Assembly: GCF_003201655.1 (NCBI RefSeq)
Contig: NZ_QJJU01000020.1
Coordinates: forward strand, 1-64,000
DNA length: 64,000 bases
Reading direction: 5' to 3'
DNA from: Mycolicibacterium moriokaense
Lineage (GTDB): Bacteria; Actinomycetota; Actinomycetes; Mycobacteriales; Mycobacteriaceae
Shown: piece by piece, positions 32,595 to 42,367 of the stretch
Numbering within the stretch: the stretch's first letter is position 1
How the letters are laid out: each line of letters starts with the position of its first letter
Program-made: the position numbers and the translations under genes
The notes under the pieces: model-generated
What the model saw: only the letters and a program-made list of their open reading frames with translations
Told to the model about the DNA's origin: nothing
Databases searched by the model: none

Positions 32595-33509
32595 CTACTT
32601 CGCCGCGGCCTTCTTTGCGGGTGCCTTCTTGGCCGGCGCCTTCTTCGCAGCCGTCTTCTTCGCGGCCTTCTTTGCAGGCGCCTTCTTCGCAGGCTTGTCG
32701 CCGTCATCGGAACCGCCGGCCCGTCGCGCCTTCACGCTGGCTTCCAGTTTGGCGAGCAGATCGGACACGTCCTCGGTCTCGTCGAGCTCCTTCGGCTCTT
32801 CCTCGGTGGTGAACGCCTCGCCGCCTTCGAGTTTCGCCTGGATCAGCTCATGGAGCTGTTCCTGATAGTCGTCGTGGTAGCGGTCCGGGTTGAAGTCGTC
32901 GGTCATCGACTCGACAACCTGCTCCGCCATCTTCAGCTCGGCGGGCTTGATCTCGACTTTCTTGTCCAGCTCAGGGAAGTCGGGATCGCGAATCTCGTCG
33001 GGCCACAACAATGTCTGGATGACCATGACGTCGCGCTTTCCAAAATCCCTCACCCGCAACGCCGCAAGCCGAGTCTTGTTGCGCAGCGCGAAGTGCACAA
33101 TCGCAACCCGGTCGGATTCCATCAGCGTCTTGGCCAGCAGCACGTACGACTTCGACGACTTCCCTTCCGGTTCCAGGAAATAGGCGCGGTCGTACATCAT
33201 CGGGTCGATATCGCCGGCGGGCACGAACTCCAGCACCTCGATCTCGCGGCTGCGTTCCTCAGGCAGAGTGGCGATGTCGTCGTCGGTGATCACCACCGTC
33301 TGCCCGTCGTCGGATTCGAAGGCCTTCGCGATGTCGCGGTATTCGACGACCTCGCCGCACACCTCGCAGACCCGCTTGTAGCGGATGCGTCCGTTGTCCT
33401 TCGCGTGGACCTGGTGGAACTTGATGTCGTGGTCTTCGGTCGCGCTGTAGACCTTGACCGGGACGTTCACCAGGCCGAAGGCGATGGAACCTTTCCATAT
33501 GGAACGCAT
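32595..33509 (-). CDS. ku: Ku, NHEJ DNA-end-binding protein
   Basis: 304 residues. Prokaryotic Ku core (1 to about 250; MRSIWKGSIAFGLVNVPVKVY, HFALRNKTRLAALRVR) that forms a homodimeric ring on double-strand ends. A mycobacterial Lys/Ala tail follows from about 262 (AKKAPAKKAAKKTAAKK), which aids DNA bridging. It should recruit LigD, encoded divergently at 43904. Unlike M. tuberculosis, where ku and ligD are adjacent, here about ten kilobases of polyol genes separate them. Confidence 0.95.
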   Translation of the reverse strand: MRSIWKGSIAFGLVNVPVKVYSATEDHDIKFHQVHAKDNGRIRYKRVCEVCGEVVEYRDIAKAFESDDGQTVVITDDDIATLPEERSREIEVLEFVPAGDIDPMMYDRAYFLEPEGKSSKSYVLLAKTLMESDRVAIVHFALRNKTRLAALRVRDFGKRDVMVIQTLLWPDEIRDPDFPELDKKVEIKPAELKMAEQVVESMTDDFNPDRYHDDYQEQLHELIQAKLEGGEAFTTEEEPKELDETEDVSDLLAKLEASVKARRAGGSDDGDKPAKKAPAKKAAKKTAAKKAPAKKAPAKKAAAK

Positions 33510-33518
33510 AAGGCCAGG

Positions 33519-34469
33519 CTAGCCGGGTTGGGGCAGCAGCGGGCCTGACCCGGCCGCTGCGGCGTCCCGAGTCGCCCGATCGGGCAGGTCAGCGCCCGCC
33601 CGCGCCACCGTCAACGCCGAGGACAGCGCCGCCGTCTGCACCACCGCGGTCAGCGCGTCGACGCCGATCCGGGCCAGTTGCGGACGACGCTCGGCGCCGA
33701 GCACACCCAGCGACCACAACGCATCGATCAGCCCGGTCATGAACGCGTCGCCTGCCCCGACGGTGTCCACGACGTTCACCCGAAGGGCCTGCACCCGCAC
33801 GGTCCCGGCCGCGCACATCGCGAATGCTCCTTGGTCGCCCATCGTCACCGCGACGATCGACGGCCCCAGGTCCAGCCACGTCCTGGCGATCTGCTCGGGG
33901 GAGTGGTTCGGGTCGATCCACCGCATGTCCTCATCGCTGGCCTTGACCACGTCGCAGCGTTCGATCCAGCGCTCGATGCGACCGCGCGCGATGTCGGCGT
34001 CCTCGATCAGTGCCGCGCGAACATTCGGGTCGAACGTGACGGTGGCCGACGGGTGATACGCGTCGAGCAGCGCGGCGGTGGCCCGGCACCCCGGTTCCAG
34101 CACCGCCGCGATCGACCCCGTGTGCGCCACTATCGGCGGCGCCACCTCCGGTGTCCCGGCCAGCTGCCAGTCGATGTCGAACACATATTGCGCCGAGCCA
34201 TTGGCGTCCAGCGTGGCCAGCGCCGTCGGTGTGCGGGGGGCGGTCATGCTTCCTGAAACCAATTGCACGCCAGATTGTTTGATGTAGTCGACGATGCGGC
34301 GGCCGCGCGGATCGTCGCCGATGTGGGTGAGGAAGTCGACGCCGCGACCCAGCCGTGAAAGTCCGACCGCGACATTCAATGGGCTGCCGCCGACGTGCTC
34401 GCCGGTTACCTTGCCGTCCCGTTCGACGATGTCGATAAGCGCCTCGCCGATCACCAGCGCGCGAGTCAT
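33519..34469 (-). CDS. PfkB-family sugar kinase (fructokinase type)
   Basis: 316 residues. N-terminal ALVIGEALIDIVERDG and GGSPLNVAVGLSRLG (sugar-binding PfkB motif 1) and C-terminal VVDTVGAGDAFMTGLIDAL (motif 2 with catalytic Asp). Expected to phosphorylate fructose released by polyol oxidation. The open frame extends far upstream through the neighbouring gene, but ATG 34469 overlaps the mannitol dehydrogenase stop by four bases and is the evident start. Last gene of the three-gene catabolic operon. Confidence 0.9.
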   Translation of the reverse strand: MTRALVIGEALIDIVERDGKVTGEHVGGSPLNVAVGLSRLGRGVDFLTHIGDDPRGRRIVDYIKQSGVQLVSGSMTAPRTPTALATLDANGSAQYVFDIDWQLAGTPEVAPPIVAHTGSIAAVLEPGCRATAALLDAYHPSATVTFDPNVRAALIEDADIARGRIERWIERCDVVKASDEDMRWIDPNHSPEQIARTWLDLGPSIVAVTMGDQGAFAMCAAGTVRVQALRVNVVDTVGAGDAFMTGLIDALWSLGVLGAERRPQLARIGVDALTAVVQTAALSSALTVARAGADLPDRATRDAAAAGSGPLLPQPG

Positions 34470-35887
34470 GGTGTCTCCTTGCGCAATAGGGTTTCTAAAG
34501 TGGCGCGGGCCCCGTCGCGATGCAGTGAGTCCAGCGCCCATCGGTAGGCCTCGACGAACCGCGGCTGCGACGCGAGATCTCCGAATACCTCGGTGTTTTC
34601 GATGAAGGCGGTCGGGTTTTCGTGCTGAGAACGGGCGAGCGGCACCAGCGTGTCGGCGAGCTGGTCCTGGACGTCGAACTTTTCGCCCTGCTCGTTGACG
34701 CCCTCTGCGTACCGCGCCCAGCTGGCGACCGTCGCTGCCGACAGCCGGACCGGACCGCCCGCCGCGAGATTCGCCCGGATGACAGGCAGCAGCCATTTCG
34801 GTATGCGGTCCGACGAGCCGAAGCACAGCCGCACGATGGTGTCCTTGACGCCGGGGTTGGCGAATCGCTCGATCAGCGCGCGCTTGTAGTCGGGCAGATC
34901 GATCCCCGGCACCGGCTTCAACGTCGGCGTGCCCTCCGAATCCATGTACTCGCGGAGGAATTCGGCGAACAGCGGATCGCCTGCCGCGTCGTGCACCAAC
35001 CGGTAGCCGGCCAGGTAGGCGAAATAGCACAGGCACTGATGGCTGGCGTTGAGCAGCCGTAGCTTCATCAACTCGTACGGCGTGACGTCCTCGACAAGCA
35101 GGACGCCGGCCTCCTCGAAAGGCGGTTGGCCGTCGGAGAAGTCGTCCTCGAGCACCCACGATGTGAACGGCTCGGCCGCCACCGGCCACTGGTCCTCCAC
35201 ACCGAAGTCGTTGTCCAGCACGGCGATGACGTCGGGGGTGGTGACCGGAGTGATGCGGTCCACCATCGAGTTCGGGAACCGAGTATGCGTGCTCATCCAC
35301 TCGCCAAGGCCAGGGTGTGCGCGTTCGGCGTATGTGGTGAACGCCTGCGCCGCGACGTCGCCGTTGCCTTCGATGTTGTCGCACGACACGATCGTCGGCG
35401 AGGCGATGCCTCGGTCCCGCCGTAGCGCCAACGCATCGGCGACCAGACCGAACACGGTGACGCCACCACCGAGGTTGTCGATGTTGTAGCCGCCTTCGGT
35501 GATGGTCAGCGAGATGATCCGGGTGCTGGGCGCGGCGAGCAGTTCGATGACCGCCTCCGGATCGTCGGGCGCGTAGCGATAGTCGACGATCGACCCGATC
35601 ACCCGCGGCTCGCGGCTACCGTCCGGGTTCTCCAGCAGCAGGGTGTACAGACCGTCCTGGGCGGCCATCACGTCGGCCATCTTGCGGTCTGAGGGCAGCA
35701 CGCCGATGCCGCAGATGCCCCATTCTTTGGCGAGACCCATCTCCAGCAGCCGGTCGACGTACATCGCCTGGTGCGCACGGTGGAAGCCGCCGACCCCGAA
35801 ATGCGCTATGCCGATGCCGATCTCGTCGCGGTTGTAGCCCGGCTTGTCGATCGGGATCTCGGCCAGCGTGGAGTTGTTCAGCTTCAT
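34466..35887 (-). CDS. Mannitol dehydrogenase-family polyol 2-dehydrogenase
   Basis: 473 residues of the long-chain mannitol dehydrogenase family: IGIAHFGVGGFHRAHQAMYVDRLLEMG (NAD-binding N-terminus), SNMVDRITP-like FPNSMVDRITPVTTPDV, and the catalytic KLRLLNASHQCL (Lys-Asn-His). Oxidises mannitol, arabitol or sorbitol to the 2-keto sugar with NAD+. Overlaps both operon neighbours by four bases, between the zinc polyol dehydrogenase and the fructokinase. Length is usual for the family. Confidence 0.92.
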   Translation of the reverse strand: MKLNNSTLAEIPIDKPGYNRDEIGIGIAHFGVGGFHRAHQAMYVDRLLEMGLAKEWGICGIGVLPSDRKMADVMAAQDGLYTLLLENPDGSREPRVIGSIVDYRYAPDDPEAVIELLAAPSTRIISLTITEGGYNIDNLGGGVTVFGLVADALALRRDRGIASPTIVSCDNIEGNGDVAAQAFTTYAERAHPGLGEWMSTHTRFPNSMVDRITPVTTPDVIAVLDNDFGVEDQWPVAAEPFTSWVLEDDFSDGQPPFEEAGVLLVEDVTPYELMKLRLLNASHQCLCYFAYLAGYRLVHDAAGDPLFAEFLREYMDSEGTPTLKPVPGIDLPDYKRALIERFANPGVKDTIVRLCFGSSDRIPKWLLPVIRANLAAGGPVRLSAATVASWARYAEGVNEQGEKFDVQDQLADTLVPLARSQHENPTAFIENTEVFGDLASQPRFVEAYRWALDSLHRDGARATLETLLRKETP

Positions 35888-36927
35888 GACACCGCCACCA
35901 CGGACTTGACGCTACCCGGCGTGCGGTCGGAGTCGAGTGCCTCTGCGGCCTTCTCCAGCGGGAAGTGCGCGGTCACCATCGCGTCGAGGTCCACGCGACC
36001 GGACTCGATGAGCGCGATCGCCGTCGGCCACGTGTTGGCGTAGCGGAACACGCCGGTGAGCACCAGCTCCCTGTTCTGGATCAGTTGCGTCGGCAGCTCC
36101 ATCGATTCGGCGCCCGAGCCGACGAGCACCACGGTGCCCGCGGGCCGTACCGCGCGGATGCCGTCGACGACAGCCGCAGGCGCACCCGATGCGTCGATGA
36201 ACGCATCGACACCCAGATCCTTGATCGGCTCGACGGTCGGGTCGAGAACCTGGGTCGCGCCGAACGCGGTCGCCTGTTCGCGGCGGGCCTCGTCGGGATC
36301 GCTGACCACGATGTCGGTGGCGCCGTACGCCCTGGCGACTTGGGCCACCATGATTCCGATCGGTCCCGCGCCGGTGATCAGCACACGCGAACCACCGTCG
36401 ACGCCGGCCTTGCGGACCGCGGCGATGCCGACCGATAGCGGCTCACATAGTGCGGCGGCATCGTCGGACACCGAGTCGGGCACCCGATGGGCGTACCCCG
36501 CACCGATGGTGACGTAGTCGCAGAGCGCGCCGTCCACAGGCGGGGTGGCGAAGAACCGCATGTGCGGGCACAGGTTGTAATGGCCGCTGCGGGTTTCCTC
36601 ACTATCGGGGTCTGGGCGCTGTGGCTCGATCGACACACGTTCTCCGATGCGCTTCGGGTCCACGGATTCACCGACGCCGACGATCGTGCCCGCCGCCTCA
36701 TGACCGAGCACCAGTGGGGCCTCGACGACGAAACTGCCAACCCTGCCGTGCCGGTAGTAGTGCGTGTCCGACCCGCAAACCCCCACCGACGACACCCGTA
36801 TCAGCACGTCAGCGGGTCCCGGCGTGGGCATCGGCCGCTGTTCCATCTCGATCCGACCTGGCTCGACGAGTACCGCGGCCCGCATGTGGGTATCCGGTGA
36901 AAGTGTTGTGTGCGTCACATTCTCCAT
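35884..36927 (-). CDS. Zinc-dependent medium-chain polyol dehydrogenase (sorbitol/xylitol type)
   Basis: 347 residues of the MDR superfamily. Catalytic zinc site VGVCGSDTHYYRHG (Cys) and GHEAAGTIVGVGE (His-Glu); NAD-binding GAGPIGIMVAQVARAYGA. The structural-zinc lobe appears reduced (GHYNLCPHMRF). Most like sorbitol/xylitol/L-iditol dehydrogenases. ATG 36927 begins MENVTHTTL; an alternative start is 36885 (MRAAVLVEPG). First gene of the leftward catabolic operon, divergent from the SorC regulator and close to the 34-bp operator. Confidence 0.88.
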   Translation of the reverse strand: MENVTHTTLSPDTHMRAAVLVEPGRIEMEQRPMPTPGPADVLIRVSSVGVCGSDTHYYRHGRVGSFVVEAPLVLGHEAAGTIVGVGESVDPKRIGERVSIEPQRPDPDSEETRSGHYNLCPHMRFFATPPVDGALCDYVTIGAGYAHRVPDSVSDDAAALCEPLSVGIAAVRKAGVDGGSRVLITGAGPIGIMVAQVARAYGATDIVVSDPDEARREQATAFGATQVLDPTVEPIKDLGVDAFIDASGAPAAVVDGIRAVRPAGTVVLVGSGAESMELPTQLIQNRELVLTGVFRYANTWPTAIALIESGRVDLDAMVTAHFPLEKAAEALDSDRTPGSVKSVVAVS

Positions 36928-36937
36928 GCTAGCGTGA

Positions 36938-36971
36938 TGAGCATCTACTCGCACCCGCGAGCAAATGCTCA
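36938..36971. promoter_or_regulatory. 34-bp inverted repeat, probable SorC-regulator operator
   Basis: TGAGCATCTACTCGC-accc-GCGAGCAAATGCTCA: two 15-base arms complementary at 13 positions around a 4-base centre. It lies between the divergent polyol dehydrogenase (start 36927) and regulator (start 37055), 11 bp before the dehydrogenase start, so bound regulator would control both directions. Confidence 0.75.
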
Positions 36972-37054
36972 CGGGTCTGAAAGGAATTGTGGTGGGATCG
37001 GTGGCCATTTCGACGTCGAACGGCGAGGTCGCCGGGACGATCGGAGGTCAGGCC

Positions 37055-38041
37055 GTGTCGACGCCCCAAGACCGCGCATCCACTCCGGAAGACCTGCGGC
37101 TCGCATTGCGGGCCGCGACGCTCTATTACCTCGACGGCCTCACCCAGGCTGAGATCGCGTCCCGGCTTGGCGTCTCCCGCCCGACAGCAGGGCGGCTGGT
37201 CGCTCGGGCCAAGGCCAAGGGCCTAGTCCGCATCGAGGTCGTCGTCCCACCCGACATGAGCGACGACCTGCACGCCGACGAGGAACGCGAACTGGAGCAG
37301 CGCTACGGCCTGACCGAAGCGGTGGTCGCGGGCCACGGTGTCGATGTCGGCGCCCCCGGCCGGCCCGCCGCGTTCGCCAGCGTGGGACGTGCCGCCGCTG
37401 CGCTGCTGATGCGCCGGCTGTCGCCGAGCGATGTCCTCGGATTCACCTGGGGCCCTGAACAAGCCGCTGTGGCTTCCGCCCTCTCGCCTGGCATCGCGAG
37501 CTGCCGGACGGTGGTCCAACTCGACGGCGCGATGTCGACCGCCGCGTATCAGACGGGCACCGAGTTCATCCTCGGCCGTTGCGCGGATATGCTGCGCGCC
37601 CAGACAATCCGGCTGCCCGCGCCGTTGTACGCAGACCCCTCCACCGTGGTCTCGATGCGCAGCGACTCGCTGATCTCCCGCACGCTCGAGGCGGGCAGGC
37701 GAGCCGACGTGATGCTATTCGGTGTAGGCGCCGTTTCGACATCGACCACGCTGTTCGAAGGCAGCTTCCTGGACACCCGAATGCTCGACGAGCTCATCTC
37801 GCTCGGCGCGGTGGGCGAGATCGGTGGCCGGTTCTTCAACGCCGACGGCGCGCCCGTCGACACCGAACTCCAGCAACGGGCGGTCTCGGTTCCGCTCGAA
37901 GACATCCGCACCTGCGAGAAGACCATCCTGATCTCCAGCGGCGCCGCCAAGCACCATGCCACCCTCGGCGCGTTGCGTGGCAAGCTCGCCAGGCTGCTGG
38001 TCTGTGACATCGATTGTGCCCGTTGGCTATTGGCACACTGA
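37055..38041 (+). CDS. SorC/DeoR-like sugar-responsive transcriptional regulator
   Basis: 328 residues. N-terminal helix-turn-helix LTQAEIASRLGVSRPTAGRL (about 31-50) followed by the SorC sugar-binding domain (FTWGPEQAAVA, MLFGVGAVSTSTTLFEGSF, CEKTILISSGAAKHHATLGAL). It would sense a sugar or polyol phosphate and regulate the divergent catabolic operon and the transporter genes downstream. GTG 37055 is chosen for its GGAGG Shine-Dalgarno; longer in-frame starts from 36965 run into the operator. Confidence 0.88.
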   Translation: MSTPQDRASTPEDLRLALRAATLYYLDGLTQAEIASRLGVSRPTAGRLVARAKAKGLVRIEVVVPPDMSDDLHADEERELEQRYGLTEAVVAGHGVDVGAPGRPAAFASVGRAAAALLMRRLSPSDVLGFTWGPEQAAVASALSPGIASCRTVVQLDGAMSTAAYQTGTEFILGRCADMLRAQTIRLPAPLYADPSTVVSMRSDSLISRTLEAGRRADVMLFGVGAVSTSTTLFEGSFLDTRMLDELISLGAVGEIGGRFFNADGAPVDTELQQRAVSVPLEDIRTCEKTILISSGAAKHHATLGALRGKLARLLVCDIDCARWLLAH

Positions 38042-38055
38042 AAGGTGAAATCAAG

Positions 38056-39414
38056 GTGAAAGCGCTACGAAGATTGGCATCGTGTGTAGCAGCGGTCGGG
38101 CTGGTGGCTACCTCCGGCTGCGCGGGCGCGGGCAGCCTGGGAGCCTCTGAGAACGAGGTGACGATCGCCCTGGTATCCAACTCGCAGATGACGGACGCCC
38201 AAAAGTTGTCATCCGAGTTCGAGAAGGAGAATCCCGGCACCAAGCTGAAGTTCATCTCTCTGTCGGAGAACCAGGCGCGGGCGAAGATCACCATGTCGAG
38301 CGCGATGGGGGGCAGCGAGTTCGACGTCGTGATGATCAGCAACTTCGAGACCCCGCAGTGGGCCAAGGACGGTTGGCTCCTCAACCTCTCGGACTTCGCG
38401 AAGAAGACACCGGGTTACGACGAGAACGACTTCATCCCGTCGCTGCGGGATTCGTTGTCTTACGAGGGCAACATGTACTCGGTCCCGTTCTACGGTGAGT
38501 CGTCGTTCCTGATGTACCGCAAGGACCTCTTCGAACAGGCCGGCATCAAAGTCAACCAGGATCCGAACTACCAGCCCACCTGGCAGGAAGTCGCGGACTG
38601 GGCGGCCAAGGTGAAGACGGACGAAAGGGCCGGTATTTGCCTGCGGGGCAAGCCGGGTTGGGGTGAGGTGCTCGCGCCACTGGACACCGTGATCAACACC
38701 TTCGGTGGACGCTGGTTCGACGAGAAGTGGAACGCGCAGCTCAATAGCCCCGAAGTCAAGAAAGCGGTGAACTTCTACGTCGACCTCATCAACAAGTCCG
38801 GCGAGTTGGGCGCGTCGTCAACCGGATTCCAGGAGTGTGCCAACCTGTTCGGTCAGGGTCAGACGGCGATGTGGTACGACGCGACGTCGGCGGTCTCTGT
38901 TCTCGAGGATCCCAAAACCTATCCGGACCTCGTCGGCAAGATCGGCTACCTGCCGGCCCCGATCGTCGAGAAGCCCAACTCCGGTTGGTTGTACACCTGG
39001 GCGTTGGGGATTCCCAAGCACGCCAAGAATCCCGAGGGCGCATGGAAGTTCATCTCGTGGATGACGAGCAAGGACTACATGAAGTTAGTCGGCGAAAAGC
39101 TGGGCTGGGCCCGCGTCCCACCGGGTAGTCGGACGTCGACCTATACCGAACTGCCGCAGTACGAGGCGATTTCGAAGTCGTACGGCCCGCTGACTCTGCA
39201 GTCGATCACCAATGCGACACCGAACAAGCCTACGGTTCAACCGGTTCCGTATACAGGTGTGCAGTTCGTCGGGATTCCCGAGTTCCAGGATCTGGGGACG
39301 CGGGTGAGCCAGCAGATCAGTGCAGCGATCGCCGGGCAGAAGTCGGTGGACGCCGCACTGGAACAAGCACAGCAATACGCCGAGGTCGTCGGCAAGACAT
39401 ATCAGGAGAAGTGA
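38056..39414 (+). CDS. Polyol ABC transporter solute-binding lipoprotein
   Basis: 452 residues. Signal peptide with lipobox LVATSGC (Cys about residue 23), then an extracellular solute-binding protein family 1 fold (SSEFEKENPGTKLKFISLSE, VPFYGESSFLMYRKDLFEQAG, GWLYTWALGIPKHAKNPEGAW). Resembles SmoE-type mannitol/sorbitol binding proteins. GTG 38056 after GAAAGGTG is chosen, as the lipobox then lies at normal distance. Starts 14 bp after the regulator stop; first gene of the importer operon. Confidence 0.9.
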   Translation: MKALRRLASCVAAVGLVATSGCAGAGSLGASENEVTIALVSNSQMTDAQKLSSEFEKENPGTKLKFISLSENQARAKITMSSAMGGSEFDVVMISNFETPQWAKDGWLLNLSDFAKKTPGYDENDFIPSLRDSLSYEGNMYSVPFYGESSFLMYRKDLFEQAGIKVNQDPNYQPTWQEVADWAAKVKTDERAGICLRGKPGWGEVLAPLDTVINTFGGRWFDEKWNAQLNSPEVKKAVNFYVDLINKSGELGASSTGFQECANLFGQGQTAMWYDATSAVSVLEDPKTYPDLVGKIGYLPAPIVEKPNSGWLYTWALGIPKHAKNPEGAWKFISWMTSKDYMKLVGEKLGWARVPPGSRTSTYTELPQYEAISKSYGPLTLQSITNATPNKPTVQPVPYTGVQFVGIPEFQDLGTRVSQQISAAIAGQKSVDAALEQAQQYAEVVGKTYQEK

Positions 39415-40388
39415 TGACTCTTACCGCTGAAACCGAGTCAGACGCCAGTCAGCAGGCGGTGGCGGAACGGGTTCGCAAGATCCGGGAAGCACAGGACACG
39501 GGCGTTAGTCGCGCCGAAGGATGGCGCAGGCGCGCACCACTCCTGCCCGCGCTGATCTTCATGATCGTTGTCACGCAGATCCCGTTCCTGTTCACGCTGT
39601 ACTACTCGACGTTGTCCTGGAACCTGGTTCGTCCAGGGTCGCGGCAATTCGTGGGGCTGAACAACTACATCGCAGTGGTTCAGGACAGCCAGTTCTGGCG
39701 GGTGGCGCTGAATACCGTCGTCCTGATTGTCGTCGTCGTGCTCGTCTCGGCGTTCCTCGGCTTATTGTTTGCATTGCTGTTGGATCGGGCGTTCCTGGGA
39801 CGCGGGGTGGTGCGAACGCTACTCATCACGCCATTCCTGATCACACCCGTTGCGGGGGCGTTGATTTGGAAGACCACGATTCTCGATCCGACCAACGGCA
39901 TCCTGAATTGGGTGCTGTCTCTGGTGGGGATCAGCCCAGTGGACTGGATCGGGCAGTTCCCGCTGACGATGGTGATGGTCGAGCTGATCTGGCAGTGGAC
40001 GCCATTCATGATGTTGCTGATCCTCGCCGGCCTCCAGTCGATGCCTCGCGACATCCTGGAGGCCGGTCGAGTCGACGGTGCGGGCGCGGTTCAACTCTTC
40101 CGAGAGTTGACCCTGCCCCACCTTCGGCGCTTCATCGAGCTGGGTGTCGTGCTCGGCGCGGTGTATCTGGTCAACACGTTCGACGCCATCTTCATGATGA
40201 CGCAGGGCGGACCGGGCATCGCCAGCGCGAACCTGCCGTTCTATATCTACCAGCGCGCGTTCCTCGGCTTTGACATGGGCCAGGCTGCGGCCATGGGCGT
40301 GGTGGTTGTCATCTTCACGATGTTCATCGCCAGCTTCGCGCTCCGGTTGATTTTCAAATCATTCTCCGGCAAGGAAGAGGCAGTCTGA
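39414..40388 (+). CDS. Polyol ABC transporter permease (MalF/SmoF type)
   Basis: 324 residues, six transmembrane helices after a cytosolic N-terminus of about 40 residues. The EAA loop reads DILEAGRVDGAGAVQLFRELTLPHLRR, the ATPase contact site. ATG 39414 shares its A with the TGA of the binding-protein gene and has GGAG upstream; a GTG one codon earlier is possible. Pairs with the second permease to form the channel. Confidence 0.92.
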   Translation: MTLTAETESDASQQAVAERVRKIREAQDTGVSRAEGWRRRAPLLPALIFMIVVTQIPFLFTLYYSTLSWNLVRPGSRQFVGLNNYIAVVQDSQFWRVALNTVVLIVVVVLVSAFLGLLFALLLDRAFLGRGVVRTLLITPFLITPVAGALIWKTTILDPTNGILNWVLSLVGISPVDWIGQFPLTMVMVELIWQWTPFMMLLILAGLQSMPRDILEAGRVDGAGAVQLFRELTLPHLRRFIELGVVLGAVYLVNTFDAIFMMTQGGPGIASANLPFYIYQRAFLGFDMGQAAAMGVVVVIFTMFIASFALRLIFKSFSGKEEAV

Positions 40389-41257
40389 TGACCACCACTG
40401 TCGAGAAAAGCGCGGCCACAACGGATACGGCCGTCTCGTCGAAGAAGAAGAGCCGCAAGTTCAGTCCGTGGGGAGTTGTGGCGTGGCTCGTAGGCCTCGG
40501 GTTCTTCTTCCCGGTGTTCTGGATGGTCCTGACCGCGTTCAAGAAGGAGAGCGATGCGGCGACCAGTCCGCCGAAGCTGTTCTTCACCCCGACGCTGGAT
40601 CAGTTCAAGGCGGTCTTCGACCAGGGCATCGGGCCGGCGATGCTGAACTCCATCTTCGCTACCGGCATGTCGACGATTCTGGTCCTGCTACTCGGTGTAC
40701 CCGCGGCGTTCGCGTTGTCGCTGCGACCCGTCCGCAAGACACAGGATTCGTTGTTCTTCTTCATGAGCACAAAGATGCTGCCCGTCGTGGCGGCCATCCT
40801 CCCGCTCTATGTCATCGTGTCCAACATCGGCCTGCTGGACAACATCTGGGCACTGGTCATCCTCTACACCTCGATGAACCTGCCGATCGCCGTGTGGATG
40901 ATGAGGTCGTTCTTTCTTGAGGTACCCGGTGAGCTGCTCGAGGCGGCCAGCCTCGACGGCGCCAGCCTGTGGCGATCCGTGCGTGAGGTGATCTTGCCGC
41001 TGGTGTCGCCCGGCATCGCTGCGACCGCGCTGATCTGCGTGATCTTCGCGTGGAACGAGTTCTTCTTCGCGGTGAACCTCACCGCGGTGAACGCTCAGAC
41101 CATGCCCGTTTATCTCGTCGGATTCATCGCAGGCGAGGGACAGTACTGGGCCGTGTTGTCGGCGGCCGCAACGATGTCGGCGCTTCCCGTGATCCTGTGC
41201 GGGTGGTTCGCCCAAAACAAGCTCGTTCGTGGTCTTTCCTTCGGCGCCATCAAATAA
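40388..41257 (+). CDS. Polyol ABC transporter permease (MalG/SmoG type)
   Basis: 289 residues with six transmembrane helices and the EAA motif ELLEAASLDGASLWRSVREVILPLVSPG. The N-terminus carries a basic stretch SSKKKSRKF. Its ATG overlaps the stop of the previous permease by one base, so subunits are made in a coupled way. Forms the heterodimeric inner-membrane channel with the preceding product. Confidence 0.92.
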   Translation: MTTTVEKSAATTDTAVSSKKKSRKFSPWGVVAWLVGLGFFFPVFWMVLTAFKKESDAATSPPKLFFTPTLDQFKAVFDQGIGPAMLNSIFATGMSTILVLLLGVPAAFALSLRPVRKTQDSLFFFMSTKMLPVVAAILPLYVIVSNIGLLDNIWALVILYTSMNLPIAVWMMRSFFLEVPGELLEAASLDGASLWRSVREVILPLVSPGIAATALICVIFAWNEFFFAVNLTAVNAQTMPVYLVGFIAGEGQYWAVLSAAATMSALPVILCGWFAQNKLVRGLSFGAIK

Positions 41258-41285
41258 TTCAGACAACAACAGGAGCATCTTTCTC

Positions 41286-42365
<1,080 letters not shown>

Positions 42366-42367
42366 CA

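Noticed and set aside
32629..32865. Repetitive Ala/Lys-coding tract as a DNA repeat array or CRISPR
   Set aside because: It encodes the Lys/Ala tail of Ku; periodicity comes from the protein repeat, and no spacer structure exists.
34470..35384. N-terminal extension of the fructokinase frame
   Set aside because: Out-of-frame reading of the mannitol dehydrogenase gene; the PfkB fold begins at 34469.
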